From assembly GCA_036877525.1 (NCBI GenBank), contig JAZGTH010000007.1, forward strand, positions 11,207,001 through 11,271,000: a stretch of 64,000 nucleotides of DNA. The letters run 5' to 3'. The position numbers were made by a program, and so were the translations under genes. The notes beneath the pieces are model-generated. The model worked only from the letters and a program-made list of their open reading frames with translations, was not told the origin of the DNA and ran no database searches. Shown piece by piece: positions 10,809-23,565 of the stretch. The stretch comes from Chromobotia macracanthus (taxonomy: Eukaryota; Chordata; Actinopteri; Cypriniformes; Botiidae). The number at the start of each line of letters is the position of its first letter. Within the stretch, counting starts at the first letter, position 1.

Positions 10809-12060
10809 GATACTTGATACTTTTTTTAATTTTTCTACTTGCATTTGAATAGCAGTTTTGCATTCTGTTTGCTACCTAAATTAAAATTCAAATAAAAGTA
10901 AATACATTTATAATTTGAAAAGTATTTATAAAGTATTTAGTAATTTTTGTGAGTTAGATTTGAACAGTGCACAACCTTGTAATGAGATAAGATAAACTAA
11001 CTGATTATTATTCTGCTGATTATATTGCAACTTACCAAACTACTGTAAATATATAAATGGACATGAAATATTGATTTTAGAAAGGAAAAGGAAGGAGCAT
11101 GGAGACAAAGGTAATCCACAGAAATCTCTTTTAATTGAGTTTAAATTGTTTTTTATTATGTGAAAAGAAAGAGAGTAAAGCTGAGAGGCCTGAAACAAGC
11201 ACAATCAATGTATGACATTGTAGTGGTCATTATAAAAAAAATATTTGACCACAGAATGCCACACTTCACACAACTAAAACAAGTATTCAATTAGGCTGTA
11301 ATGACACAATGTTTTTCAAACATTGGCAACTTTGAAAAGCAGAGGGCGCTATTTTCCAGTCAAGAGTGATCTGTCATGAAGATAGGGATCTGCCACAAAG
11401 AATTATTTAGATTAAATAAACTTTTAAATTTAAAAGATTAAATAAATCTAAAATTATTTAGATTAAATAAACAATATTTAATAGACTTAAATATTGTACT
11501 TAATGGTGAGGCAAATTTATCTAAATGCTAAAATCTCTTTATATTCTGGAGCTTAAAACAATCACTTTTAAAACTTTAACACACCTTAAAATATGTTTGA
11601 AAGGTCATCAATATCTTAACTGTCTAAATAATGATGTTTTGTGTTAGAGAAACATTTCTTCATTCCAGATAAGAAAACCAAACCAGTTTGTGTTTGGGTT
11701 GTAGCTGACTCACACTCAGATGTAGAGTATTTAGTTCACAGTAAAGGATGTTAGTTTTTGTGAATTATCTGAGAGATAACTGAAACTTTGACTCAAGAGT
11801 TAAAGTGAGAGACTGAAAGTGCTAAGGACCCCACTGTTTTTCTTGGAATTATTATAATGTTTTCAAGGTTTTCAGGGCCTTTGGGTCCCTTAACATGTTT
11901 AAAAACTTCAGAAATTTGCACACGTCAGAGTTGTCGGCCATTAGGGCCGGGCAGAGGCTGGCACATGACCACCCCCTGGTACAGGGTGCATGTCAAATGC
12001 ACAGGAACTGTGTAACTTAAAACAATCTTTAAAGTAGTAAACCTACATACTACAGACTTG
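10808..12060. other. Intergenic, no gene seen
   Basis: AT-rich sequence with short local duplications (for example 'ttagattaaataaac' near 11407 and 11458). No gene, RNA or complete element was recognised. Confidence 0.5.
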
Positions 12061-12420
12061 GTCAAAATAATGAGAGGCACTGGACATGAGCACGGGGGAC
12101 AGGTAGACACTTGGAGCGCAGGCCAGGTAGGCGCTGGAGTGCGGGCCAGGGAGGCGCTGGACGTGGCGTGGGCCAGTGAGGCGCTGGACGTGGCATGGGC
12201 CAGGGAGGTTTGGGAGCAGCTGAGGCCCAGGTGGTTTGGGATCGGCTGGTGGCCATGGTGGAGCTGGCTTGGCTGTAGGCCCTGGTGTCTCAGGGCATGA
12301 TATGGGCTATAGACATGACTAAGCTTAAGTGGCTTATAGGATGACATGGGCTGTGGACATGGCATGGCAGATATAAAGACATGGCTAAAAACAACATTCA
12401 GGTGTTGAACTGGCATGAAA
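12061..12420. repeat. GC-rich segment with 27-bp minisatellite at 12131-12207
   Basis: Three tandem units start at 12131 (23 bases), 12154 (27) and 12181 (27), each opening GCGCTGGA and ending GGGCCAG-GAG or GGGCCAGTGAG. They are embedded in unusually GC-rich DNA. The plus frame reads ALDVAWASE-type repeats but the open frame is short. It could be internal, non-coding DNA of the LTR element suggested by the next stretch. Confidence 0.6.
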
Positions 12421-12549
12421 TTTGGCACACACATGGTGGTCAATCACAGAAGTGACAGGGTTAGTTTTGCCTAAGGCCACCAAACTTGGTACTTGGTATT
12501 GTTCTCATCTGTATCATGTAGTCCAAATTATGAGACAGAAGCTGGATCT

Positions 12550-12850
12550 ATATGCAAATTTTAAAGTTGATTTAATGACACCACACATGAACATAAATCC
12601 ATAGCATGAACATAAATCCATAACATAAAACATGGAACACCACACTAGATACATTCAATAACCGACAAGACACAAATGCAAAACGGTTATGTATATACAT
12701 ACAGCTTATTGAGGGAAACAAGGAACACCTGGACACAATTAGGGAGGGTAACACAACAGACTACAAAGACCAGGTACATGGACAAAACAAGATTTCAAAT
12801 GAAAAGACATGACACTAGAACACAACAAAACAGACCCGTGATCATGAAGC
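12550..12850 (-). mobile_element. LTR-retroelement-like fragment, degenerate
   Basis: The text 'gaaacaaggaacacctggacacaattagg' followed by 'aaagaccaggtacatgg' and 'acccgtgatcatg' resembles the terminal region of fish Ty3/gypsy LTRs read on the minus strand. No terminal repeats or coding domain are visible here, so the class is tentative. A short 'catgaacataaatccata' unit is duplicated at 12586 and 12605. Confidence 0.3.
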
Positions 12851-12876
12851 CAGACAACTTTCAAAATTACATTTAT

Positions 12877-13220
12877 TAGCTCCGCCCAGCAGAAAGGCCA
12901 TTTTGTATTTTTAAATACTCCTCCTAGGGGATTTATGGGATTGTTACCAAATTTGGCAAATATAATGGCAAGACATTGTAGATGCTAAATTGCAAAGGGT
13001 TTTTTGATATCTCGAAAGGTGTTGCCATGGTGAGGCAATAAATTAATGGCAAAAAACAGAAACAGGAAGTGGCTCACATCTGCTGCGTGAATTGAGTGAT
13101 TTTGTTCAAATTCAAGATGTATGTTTGGTCCTAGGGACTGATGACATAAAGGTGGCTATTGTGTCACAGTTATAGTGCCAGCTGGCAAGTAACTGGAAAG
13201 GAAGTATGTCATTTAAAACA
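12877..13220. repeat. Dispersed fish repeat with 'agctccgccca' opening
   Basis: The 'agctccgccca' start, the 'ccattttgtatttttaaatactcc' run and the phrase 'ttaccaaatttggca' are typical of an unclassified teleost repeat. The same opening recurs near 62890 in the other large copy. No protein is coded. Confidence 0.4.
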
Positions 13221-14830
13221 TTGTTTAAAAGACTCCTTTTTTGGATATCATCACATTTTCAATATAGCAAGTAAACAAATATGTATAATAAAACCATAAT
13301 TTAAGACAACCAAAAAGGTATATCTGTAAGCATATAATAGTCATTAACCCAGTTTCCCAATTTATCTTATAGAGTGTGACATACCTTGCAATTGGGCAAA
13401 ATGTGTTAAACTGAACTATATCTTTTTTTATGGGGAAAATAATCTATACCCAAAAAAATGTCTATGTTCTATTTTTAAAAAATCTATAAAAAAAACACTC
13501 TTGTGGTGTTGCGTGCAGCTGTGGAACATGTTAGAATTAGAAATAGTTTAATGTCAGACTTAAGAATCATAAAATTTAGACAACATTGTGAAGTTGTCAG
13601 TACAGTTAGACCAATACAAAAAGGAACATGATAATAACAGCTATCAACATAAAAGACTATTTCTGAAATGGCCTAGTTTGACACAATGCAGCTGAAAGTT
13701 TACTAAAGTAACAAAAGTTGAAGACAGCAATGGAGAATATCGTGCCGTGCTTTTAGAGGTTATGAGCAGTAGAATTATTGTTTGTAACTTTCTCAGAAAG
13801 CCCCAACAGCAGAAAACAAAGCCCCCTCTTATATACATAAGCTTTATCCCTGTGGAGTTTGGGTGGGCCGTATTCATACACGCAAGCAAATGCTGTCTTT
13901 CTGTTTGAAATCCATTTAGTAATTAGATAGCCAATGATTTGGAGTTCTCTGTTTTACTTTATGTCCCTCAAAAAACATTTGGTGTACACAGCCCTTGGCT
14001 TTATGCTCAGTTTCCAAAACCACAATCCGCAAGCCAGTGAGCAATTTAGAAGCAAATCCCAGTGATTGCTAATATATCATGTTCTGTGCAGTTTCAGGGC
14101 AGACTATTTAAATTACAGTGGCCATGATAAATGCATAGCAGTCATATGTGGACCGGAAATACTGCACAGGTTTTGGATCAGGGCTTTAATCTAATCCTTC
14201 CTTTGACTTAAGACCTTTACAGCCAAAAGCATATTGCATGGAAAAGTAACTGTCAAAAATGTAATGTAAAGATTCAGAAATGAACATTCTGTTACTATTT
14301 ACTTGCCATCATCTCCATTTTATATTATATTATGTTATATTACATTACATTACATTATATTAAAGTACATCAAGCTATTGGTTGAATGCATGCATAAGTG
14401 GTTAGATGCTCTGTCCAAGCAGTTTGGGCGCACTGAAGCCGAGCTGGACCCAGACACTGCCACAGTAATGCATCAAAATAATGAATCACTTGAGCAAGCA
14501 GGACAAATGCAAGCAATTCATTATCTAGCAGTTGAAGATATCTGGCTTCAAGAAGGTGGTCAATGAAATAATAGAGCAGTGCAAATGGGAGATCTTCAGT
14601 GAGAACGTAATGGTGGATGCAAAGATCACTCAAATGTAGCTGTCACCACAAGGAGCTTCTAAACTTGGAAAGCAAAATCAAAATATATTTCTAGATGTGT
14701 TCTTGCTGGTGGAAAAGCAACATACAAGCAAACAAAAAGACATGGGACTAGGTATTGACCTCCAAGAAGAAAAAGAAAAAACCCTCTAAGAAGACTATGC
14801 TGTTGTTGCTGTCCCTATTATTGTTGTTGC
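13221..14830. other. Intergenic, no gene seen
   Basis: AT-rich. It has a short (TTATA/ACATT)-type low-complexity stretch at about 14322-14365. An 87-residue open frame at 14303-14566 begins inside that stretch and matches no family I recognise. Confidence 0.5.
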
Positions 14831-15006
14831 AAGATACAACCCACACCAAAAAATACACCCACACAAGACAGCAGACACAAGGGCATCAAAAAGGGAAAAC
14901 AACCAGGGAGGGTAACGAGGGAAAATGGGCATAAACTAATAATTTGAAACTTAACAAAGAAACAAGACAGCGGAGTCAAGTCTCATGACATGATCATATT
15001 AAGCAA

Positions 15007-15360
15007 GCTATGCCATTCCAGCTTACATGGAGATGGCACTTAGAATAAAGAAACTTTTATAGGACAGGGGTAAAAGGGATTTGCAATAATACCATAACTG
15101 AACATTGCATAGTGGAAAAGAAAGGGAGACAAAGAAAAAGCAAAATGGTCTTTAGGACTGTAGTGCGATCAATATGCTAAGAGCAATATTAACAATATAC
15201 AAAATCCTAAACCAAGTTAAAAGTCAGCAGTCTCCCAGTAAGCAAGCCAACAGGGCGACAGTGGCAAGGAACCAAAACTCCAATGATGTATAAATGGAGG
15301 AAAAAAACCTTGGGAGAAACCAGGCTCAACCAGAAGGGCCAGTTATCCTCTAACACAGTA
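15007..15360 (+). repeat. Dispersed repeat, copy 2 (partner at 1.1-1.3 kb)
   Basis: Same ordered landmarks as the copy in fbxl3 intron 1, but longer at the right, ending in 'cttgggagaaaccaggctc', which is a typical teleost repeat phrase. Non-coding. Confidence 0.6.
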
Positions 15361-15599
15361 AAGCTGAAATTCATAACTTTCTTGGATAAAACTGAGAGCT
15401 GATAATGCTGATTTATAATTTTAAATTGATTTAAAAACTGTCTGGTCTGATTTTGTGACAAATGTCAGGCACTGAGGAATGTTACAAACAGAGATGGTGA
15501 CAGAGGCATAATGATACTAATTGCAGCTATAACATCCCACTGCTTTGACTAGGCAGGGAGCTTGGATGTAGAATATCACCTAAACCAAATATAATTTAA

Positions 15600-16765
15600 T
15601 GAGGAATTTTATAGAAAATATGGTTGTTGTCATCACTATGCTCTTGCAATAGGACCAGCTGGATGGCAAAAACAGTGCCAGTAGAACATCAAAAGAAAGT
15701 GGAATTAAATAACAACTGCTAACCATGCCAAAAGAGATTAAACAAATTTTGAGTGTGGTAAAGAAGGGTAAATTGTGGCTGTACTAGCAGAGGGATACAG
15801 CGAGCATGAGATTGCTTCCATCCTAAAATGAATTCAAAGACTGCAGTTTATAAGAACAAGGTCAAGCTGCAGGCATTGGGGATAACAAAACCACAGATCG
15901 GTAGAGGGCAAAACTGATTCTCCACTGAATTAGATGACTGCCAACTCATTCGAATGTCAGTTAAAAACCATAGGATGACATCAAATGACCTACAAAAAGA
16001 ATGGCAAATGGCAGCTGGGGTGAAGTGCACAACGAATATTCATTAATGAGAAGCGAAGAAGAGCCAGGCTGAGGTTTGCAAAAGACCATAAGAATTTGAC
16101 CGTAGAGGACTGAAGTAAGGTTGTCTCTTATGAGGTTAGATGGAGACCTGAAGAGGCCTACAAGCCACAGTGTCTCACATCCACTGTGAAATCTGGTGGA
16201 GGATCTGGGGGTGCTTCAGCAAGACTGGAATTGGGCAAATACGTCTTTGTGAAGGACACATGAATCAAGCCACAGACAAGGTTGTCCTGAAAGAAAACTG
16301 GCTTCCTTCTGTTCTGACAATGTTCCCCAGCTCTGAGGACTGGTTGCCACACAGCCAGGTCAATCAAGGTTTGGATGGAGGATCACCAAATCAAGGCCCA
16401 ATCCCCAGACCTGAACCAAAACCTCTGGAATGTGATCAAGAGGAAGATGGATGGTCACAAGCCATCAAACAATGTCAAGCTGTATAAATTTGTGCACCAG
16501 GAGTGGCATAAAGTCACCCAACAGCAATGTGAAAGACTGCTAAAGAGTATGACAAGATGCATGAAAGCTGTGATTTAAAAATCAGAGTTATTCCACCAAA
16601 TAACTCTTCCTAAGTCAAAACATTAGTATTGTGTTGTTTAAAAATGAGTGTGAACTTGTTTTCTTTGCATTATTTGAGGTCTGACAACAGTGCATATTTC
16701 TTGTTGTTTTGACTAGAGTTCATTTTCTGCAAATAAATATTGTAAATGACAGCTCATTAATCAAA
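15600..16765 (+). pseudogene. Dead Tc1-like transposase
   Basis: Fragments in more than one frame read as a Tc1-type transposase. From about 15724 the N-terminal text is broken by stops. At 16170-16260 a CEIWWRIWGCFS stretch matches the GGGSVMVWGCFS region. At 16375-16578 the end reads LWNVIKRKMDGHKPSN and then SMTRCMKAVI, the usual Tc1 C-terminus. The usual SPDLNPIENLW box reads SPDLNQNLW, so the last catalytic acidic residue of the DDE triad is missing. Frame shifts, stops and loss of an active-site residue show it is inactive. I could not define the terminal inverted repeats. Confidence 0.8.
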
Positions 16766-16799
16766 GCACTGTTTTGTGACTGAATTAAACTAAAAGCTT

Positions 16800-18135
16800 A
16801 GAGGTGTTTCACCACTGGCTTAAGCAGTGGACATGAAACAGCTTGTAGATCCCATACCCTCTTGAACGATGTCAAAGCTAATAATAGAGCCATCTTGAGA
16901 GTCAGAAACTTATGTAAGGCTAACTCTAGAGGGTCAAATGGAGCCCCAGATTCTGCCCCTTAAAACTACAGTAAAAACCAAATAGGGGACCCGTGTGCTA
17001 CAGAAAGGCCTCAGCCTCCCAATAGAAGCTCTGTTAACAGGTTCATGGCTAGCAGAATGAGCGGCCACATAAACCTTGAGGGTAGCAGGAGATAACCCTG
17101 CAGAGAGGCGCTCTTAAAGGAATTCCAGCATTGAATCAATATGGCAGTGAGTCGGGTTAGCAAGGTGTTGCTCACACCATGACACAAAGAGCTGCCATTT
17201 CAGGGCATACTAGACGGAGGTCTCCTAGTAGACGGAGCTGTGGAACTCAGATTGGTCTACAACCTCAATTGAGAGCATCTCTGAAGATTCCAATTTTCTG
17301 TCTGGAGTGAATGATCGACCCTGAGCCTGAGACAGAAGATCCCTCTGGACTGGAAGCTCCCAAGGGACTCCGTCCAGGAGAGATATAAGGTGTACATGTG
17401 CTGCTGTTCATCTGGCCACTCAAAGTTTCTCAACAGCACATGAAATCACCTCAATCAGCACCTCAAATGCAGCTGAAAGAGGAGACTGATCTGCCTCAGC
17501 ACCCACCTGACTGACAGTTGTCAGATCGTCATACGACACTGAGAGCATGAGCTCATCTAACACAGAAGAAACCGCAGAAGAAACCGCAGAGCGGGCTTCT
17601 GAAGCCAGCTTGAGGTCATCTGATTCGGCGGAGAGTGGAAGAAAAAGCGGCAGCCCATCCCCCGCTGATCCCCTGCCAACTCAAGCTGAGAAGCCCATGT
17701 GTGTGCAGCCTCTGCTCTGCCTTAGCAGAAGGGTGCAGCTGTCTGGCTTCTAGCATGATTAAAGAGGCCCAGGCAGGAGTGGAGCATCTCAGTGGAAGCA
17801 ACTCACACTGAGGGCAGCCAGATCTCTCAGATCTAGCATGCTCTGCTCCCAAACAAAATTCACACATATCGTGTGTCACCCACCGAGATGTAGTGTGGGC
17901 AGTGTGGCACACACTTTTTAAACTTCTTAGAACTTCAGTGCTAATATATTTTTCCCCTCATGCTAAGCCTGACTCATGGACAGACAAATGGGCTTCCTGA
18001 AGACAAAAAGCTGATGATGTATTTTGCAGGCGTTGTGGCACTTAACACAACTTCACATGACCTTGACCTGCCTATAAATAGGCGTGATTTTACACATGCA
18101 GCGTGAAGTTCCCTTGAATGGGAACAGGTTGGCTT
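16800..18135 (-). mobile_element. DIRS retrotransposon A, internally deleted
   Basis: Read on the minus strand, the 5' part from about 18130 is non-coding and resembles the starts of copies B and C. A gag-like frame then opens about 17940 with the same CVPxCPxYI and ICL/FCLGAEHARS type sequence as copy B. Near 17225 it jumps to tyrosine-recombinase sequence: YALKWQLFVSWCEQHL, LSPATLKVYVAAHSA, LALTSFKRVWDLQA. Reverse transcriptase and RNase H are absent. Stops interrupt both parts. DIRS elements integrate with a tyrosine recombinase rather than a DDE integrase. Confidence 0.75.
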
Positions 18136-19535
18136 TATAGTGAGGTGAATAATAAAGACATGATGATGAGTCAACAGAGCAGGTATCATGTGTCAGCATA
18201 ATTACTAGAATCTAGGTGTGTCTGTATGTTTTGTGGAAAAGTCGTTTTTACAGAAATACACTCTAAAAGTGCATAAAAGTTACTGTATTAATATGAAGGA
18301 ATTTTCCATTTTGATTTTTTACAGCTATTTTACCTGTATTTAGAATTTTGCATTGGATTGTGTTGTTTTAGGGTTAAAGGGCAGAAAATTATCAGTACAT
18401 TTTTCGTTTTTTTTAAATTGTAGAAGAATATTATTAAGTACAGTAATGCCAAACAAAACTGCAGCAGATTGTACTGTCTTTAACAGTTAGATAGCCAACG
18501 TCAGACAAAACTACAATACACTACAATACACAACAATCGCTGGCATCAGTCGCAGATATTAAACATTATTACAGTTAGACACTACACAACTTTATCTGCT
18601 GACTGTAAACACTAAGCCTAACTGAAACAGACGTGGCCTGACTAGGCCTATCAGTCATCAGAGGTGCAACTACACATTTTCTGAAGGGTATGCAAGATCA
18701 TACCCCTCCCCCATACCCAGCTGTAAGAACAACAGTAAAGGAGACATAGCTATGATGATAAATGTAACAAAAGGATAATAATTCTGTAATTTTAGAATAC
18801 TCTAATTGTTTCCCACACAATTATAATATAATAATAATTAAGCAATATTACCAGGCACTAACATACACCCTAAATATGAACTCTTTGGAATAAGATGATT
18901 TTATGCATTAATGGAACATAAAATGTGATATGATCACAACTGTAGACAAACACAATTATAATCTTTTATGTCTTTATTAAACATTCCACTGAATGTTCAC
19001 AGTGGAAAAAGTGAAAAGATAACACCACTGGCTGTTAATTCACTGCATATACTGCACACCTCATTTTTGCGCCCCTGCCAGTCATCCAGACCAACTCATA
19101 ATTGGCCTGACATTCGTACAGTATGTGTCCAGCCTTAAAGAAATATGGAGAGAAACATTAAAATAAAAAAAATAAATGAAACAAACACATGACAAATTCT
19201 GGTAACATCTAAATGCCCAACTTCTTCAGCTGCGTCTATATTTACAATATTATATAAGTTCCGGGTATCATGTTGCTTGCATATACAGAACACACATTTT
19301 CACACATCCGTTATTCAAAATTACTTTAAAAATCAGTAAGCATCCTTAAGCTAGGAGATATAGTCCACGATGTTATTATGATACACGGTGATACACAGGA
19401 GCAAGATGAACGTATGTACAGCTAAACAGGTGTTCATGTCATAGCAGTTTCATGTCAGTATTTTAACCCGTTTGATTTATGCATCGAATAATTAGGACCA
19501 CACCAGATGTTTTATGAGATATATTAATATTTTTT
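18136..19535. other. Intergenic, no gene seen
   Basis: AT-rich sequence, possibly containing old MITE remnants around 18240-18490, but I could not define ends. Confidence 0.45.
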
Positions 19536-19690
19536 TACATTTACATTTATGCATTTGGCAGACGGTTTTATCCAAAGCGACTTACAGTGCATTGAAGTTA
19601 TACATTTTCTTAGTACATATCGAAACCCAATCGAACCCACGGCCTCTTGCGCTTCTAACGCAATGCTCTAGCACTGAGCTACAGGAGAAC
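19536..19690 (-). mobile_element. tRNA-headed SINE copy 1
   Basis: On the minus strand it has a tRNA-like head with A box (TAGCTCAGTGCTAGAGCA) and B box (GGTTCGATT-type), then the tail phrase 'gtcgctttggataaaa' and (ATGTAA)n. About 155 bases. The phrase 'gagctacaggagaactac' is nearly repeated just past its left-hand (tRNA) end. Confidence 0.75.
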
Positions 19691-20984
19691 TACACAGAGC
19701 TATAGGAGAACTACTATAATAATTTTATAACTAAATTATTTACAAAGTAGTATTCTCCATTTCGCGCTGCATAAAAACAATCAACAGTTTAAAGTCCAGC
19801 ATAGTGCCATTGGTCAAACGACAGGAACATTGTCGAAACAGAAAATACTGTGTACATAAGTGAAAAACAAAGCAGTGGCGAATATTGGACAACAGTGCCA
19901 TCTGTCGATAAATAATTGAAGTATTTCTATAAATTAAAGTCTTTTAATATTCATGCCATGTCATTGACCTACACACCATGACCTACACACCTTAAATCAT
20001 AATCTAGACAAAGTAAACTAGTTTAGTTGTCTCCTTCACTAAACTAGTGCCTTTAAGTCATTTCAGAATAATCGTGTTATTACAAGATAAATGAACGACA
20101 CCACAAAGTCTTTTTTGACTTCATAAAGTCTAAGCTTGCCAGGATACATTCATTATTTAGCTTTCATATTCATTCATTATTTTATGTTTATCATACAGGC
20201 TTAAGCGACCAGACTTAAGCGAACTCCAATTTCCATCATTCTCTGTAGACGCATAAACATAAATGCATTTTGTTGCAGTAAAATCCTTCTGTATTTGTCA
20301 AATATGAAATATCTCGTCATTTATACCGAATAAAGGTATATTTATTACCGAATAAAGGCATTTTATTATTAGAGGCCAGTTATTAGTCTGATAATTTCCT
20401 TTCATTTTGTTTTACGCAAACTCTTTTCACAGTCTAGAATTACGTTTCACTTCACTGCCCGCTGATAAACAGCAGATGGCGGTGTATACACACAGATGCA
20501 ACAACAGACTCAAAGCCATCATACCGAGGAACCATCTGTCCTTTATGAGAAAATGCTAAAATGAAAGCGTCAACATCTACAAAATATACAGTCGAATTAA
20601 ATATAAGATGGCTAATTCTGGGTATGGATGTGTTTCTGTGTTTGTCCCTGTGGTATGGTAAAGACGAGACAAATAAAAATAAATAAACATGCACTTTCAA
20701 GGACAAAATGTTATTATAAATACAAGTAATAAATAAAATACTATATAAAAAATTTGATTTATTATTAGATATATCTATGTCATGTCAAAAATGGAAACTA
20801 AAATGGTACAGATATTTGGTAAGTTTTGGTATATTATTTGGTAAAATTGATCTGATGAAAGTGTCACTGGTCACAGTTCCTCTGCTCCATTGTTTTGCCT
20901 TAACAAGTTTACTTATGTTGGCTTGAGAAAGCCAACACATTCTATTGTTTATCTTAGCCACTTTGCCACCCACCACATCTAATG
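19691..20984. other. Intergenic, no gene seen
   Basis: AT-rich, no recognised gene or element. Confidence 0.5.
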
Positions 20985-21135
20985 TTTAAGGGGTAGCACT
21001 GTTGCCTCACAGCAGGAAGGTTCCTGTGGGGTCTCCCCCACAAATTTAGGTTAGGCCATCTATTTAGGGTGCACACCCCCTGTGGGATAGGCTCCTGTGA
21101 CCCTAAAAAGGACAAGCACATTTGAGAAAATAGGT
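20985..21135 (+). repeat. Possible second SINE type, degenerate
   Basis: The phrases 'gggtagcactgttgcctcac', 'aggttcctgtggggtct' and 'ggataggctcctgtgaccct' resemble the head and body of a widespread tRNA-derived teleost SINE. Incomplete, and directly followed by SINE copy 2. Confidence 0.45.
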
Positions 21136-21163
21136 AGATGGAGTATTTGCCAAAGGCAAAGCA

Positions 21164-21302
21164 CACTGTTCCTGTTGCCCAGTTGGTAGATCATAATCGT
21201 TGTGGGCTCGATTCCCAGGGAACACATGTACTGACAAAATGTATAACCTGAATGTACTGTAAGTCACTTTGGTTAAAAGCATCTGCCAAATTCATTATGT
21301 AA
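21164..21302 (+). mobile_element. tRNA-headed SINE copy 2
   Basis: Same family as copy 1: degenerate A box, B box 'gggctcgattcccaggg', 'gtaagtcactttgg' and 'catctgccaaat'. The tail has decayed. Confidence 0.7.
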
Positions 21303-23060
21303 CTGGTCCCACACCCTTTGAGGCTTATTGAGGAGAGGTGAGCTATGACTTTTATAAGAGATCAGGTGTACAATTTTTTTGGGTGTACAAAAAAGTGGGC
21401 GAAATATTTCATAGACACAATTTCATATGATTAATTTATTATGAGAATCTTGAGTTTCTCTAAAATCTTAGATGTGCTCACACTGTAAGATTTTCAAATC
21501 ATAGCGCATCACACTACAAAATATTATTACGATTATTGTGCCAGAGAAAAAGCCTCACATGATCGCGGATGTAAAAAAAATTACAGGACTATTATTTTTC
21601 ATGTTTACATTTACTGCCTCACATTACCAGATAATCCAGCTGAACATCTTCTCTGAACAGATTCTCAGAGGGTAAAATCAGCCTGAGAATCATGTAGTCT
21701 GAACCTGTAAGTCAACATAACAATGAGTTGACCTGTATTGTGTAAAGTATACATTACATGTGTAAAATGTAATACCGTTTTCTCAAGGCATTAATATTAA
21801 ATTTATTGAATTTCCTACCAAGTAGAAAGAAGAAAGGGTCATTATTTTCTTATAATCTTATAATTTAAAATTGCTCATCCCTGATAGTCAATGACATCAA
21901 ATCCCCTCCTCCATTTTACTTCACATCAAATCAGCAGTTAAATAATATTTACTATTTAATTTTTTGAACCGTGACTATTACTGGATGACTATACTGCCTC
22001 ATTAGATGAACAGGGCTCTAGGGATGAAGCCATTCACAGTTAGAGTTGGGTTTATTAGTGGTAATTAAATTATAATAATATTATTATTATTTAGTAAATG
22101 TCACTCAGGTGATGGTTTTCCCACACAAAGATATTTTCTAGAAATCACTTTTCAATGAGTTTAAAAGGTAATTTATATGATTTTAAACTAAAGTGAAAAT
22201 GATTGAATCTTGATACTATAGTTATGATATGAAAAATTGCAAAAAATGTGTAATACAATATTACACCTTTAGGGGGAGGAAATTTGATGAGAATTGTTTG
22301 TTGGTGTTGTGTGTGTATACACTTATATATGTTTGTGGGTAGTTGACACATAATACTTTGACATGTGTGTTACACAATCAAAAAATGGCATTGAACAGGA
22401 GCCAAAATTTTGAAGCTTCAAAAAGTGCATCTATTCATTATAAGCAAACTCAACAACATGGATTTCAACATACTAACAAGTGTGACTGTTTGTTATGGGA
22501 AGAACCTGAATGTTTAGAATTGTGGTTTAGTAGTTTAGTATTTTAGAAGACATTACCGGATGTATTACAAAACGTAATGTTTTAAAAAAATGGACCCAGT
22601 ATTGAGATATGCAAAATGTACTAGTGAAAGCAAAAATATGGTTAAAAATGTTTATGTTTACAAACTCGGAGGAAAACACCTGTTACATGTCTTTAAATAC
22701 ACATCTTCCTTTATATATTTATATAAATTATAACTTAAAACCTCTATGTTGATAATAAAAGCTCATGGATGTTTCGCATCTACAGCCTCTTTAAATAAAT
22801 ACTTGGACCCAAATAACTAAATATACTATTCGATTTTCATAGAAATTGCTCTATTTGTGCATTAAGAAGAATAAAAATAACAGAATGACAGTGTTAGATG
22901 GGAATTATCATATAACATATTGCCTTTACCCTTAGCTTGATATGAAGGCACTAACAATTACAATTGGAGTGAAAATGCTAATCAGGATATTGATGATGCA
23001 ACCTCAGTCTTGACATAAAAAAACATTTAATCTAATATCACTTAAACCTTCGTTAGTTTA
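21303..23060. other. Intergenic, no gene seen
   Basis: AT-rich with small simple repeats (ATT runs near 22072-22092). No gene was recognised. Confidence 0.5.
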
Positions 23061-23066
23061 ATGTTT

Positions 23067-23310
23067 AGGTCATGTTTTGTCCTGTGTTTTAAGTTTTAGG
23101 TTCCTATTTAGCTCCTCTGTTGCCCAAGTTATTGGTTGTCTTGTTTAGTTAGCTTTAGTTCATATGTATTTAGGCTCCCTGGTTTTGTACAGTTCTCAAT
23201 CAGTCCTGTTTGCGTTTGATTATGGGGTTTTGTGTTCTGCTGGTCTCCTGAGTTTTCGTTATTAAAAGTGTGTTTTGAGATCTTCCTGTTTCCTTCATTT
23301 CTCATACAAA
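23067..23310 (+). mobile_element. LTR-like remnant
   Basis: Starts 'gtcatgttttgtcctgtg' and continues as T/G-rich, promoter-like text with 'cgttattaaaagtgtgtt', resembling gypsy LTRs of fish. No clear terminal TG/CA pair or target duplication. Confidence 0.3.
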
Positions 23311-23413
23311 CACTGTAACTACAAACACTGTGCTAGAGTCAATGAGATTTAAAATAAATCTGAATTTAAACTCCTATTTAATCTGAAAGTGAAATTTAGC
23401 TAAACCTAAGATT

Positions 23414-23540
23414 AAGGCTGTGTTTACACTGCAAGGCTTAATACTCAGAGCCGATCTTAAGTCCATATCCAATTTTTGTCCCGTCTGTTTACACTTAATT
23501 TAAACACACAGTGTATCCAATGTCTGTTTAAATGTATCTC
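23414..23540 (+). mobile_element. MITE end fragment (partner end at 39.5 kb)
   Basis: The 19 bases from 23414 (AAGGCTGTGTTTACACTGC) equal, with one change, the reverse complement of 39496-39514. 'tccatatccaatttttgtcccgtctg' follows. Probably one end of a hAT-like non-autonomous element. Confidence 0.45.
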
Positions 23541-23565
23541 CCGTCCAAAAAGATTCTAATCATTC

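Noticed and set aside
12058..12300. Open frames on both strands of the GC-rich segment
   Set aside because: They arise from the 27-bp tandem units and GC richness; the peptide is a short repeat without similarity to proteins I know.
14303..14566. 87-codon plus frame (KWLDALSKQFGRTEAELD)
   Set aside because: The first part is low-complexity DNA and the rest matches no family I can name; not enough to call a gene.
14830..15000. LTR fragment before the second dispersed repeat
   Set aside because: A-rich wording ('accagggagggtaacgaggg') recalls fish LTR ends, but it is too short and without termini.
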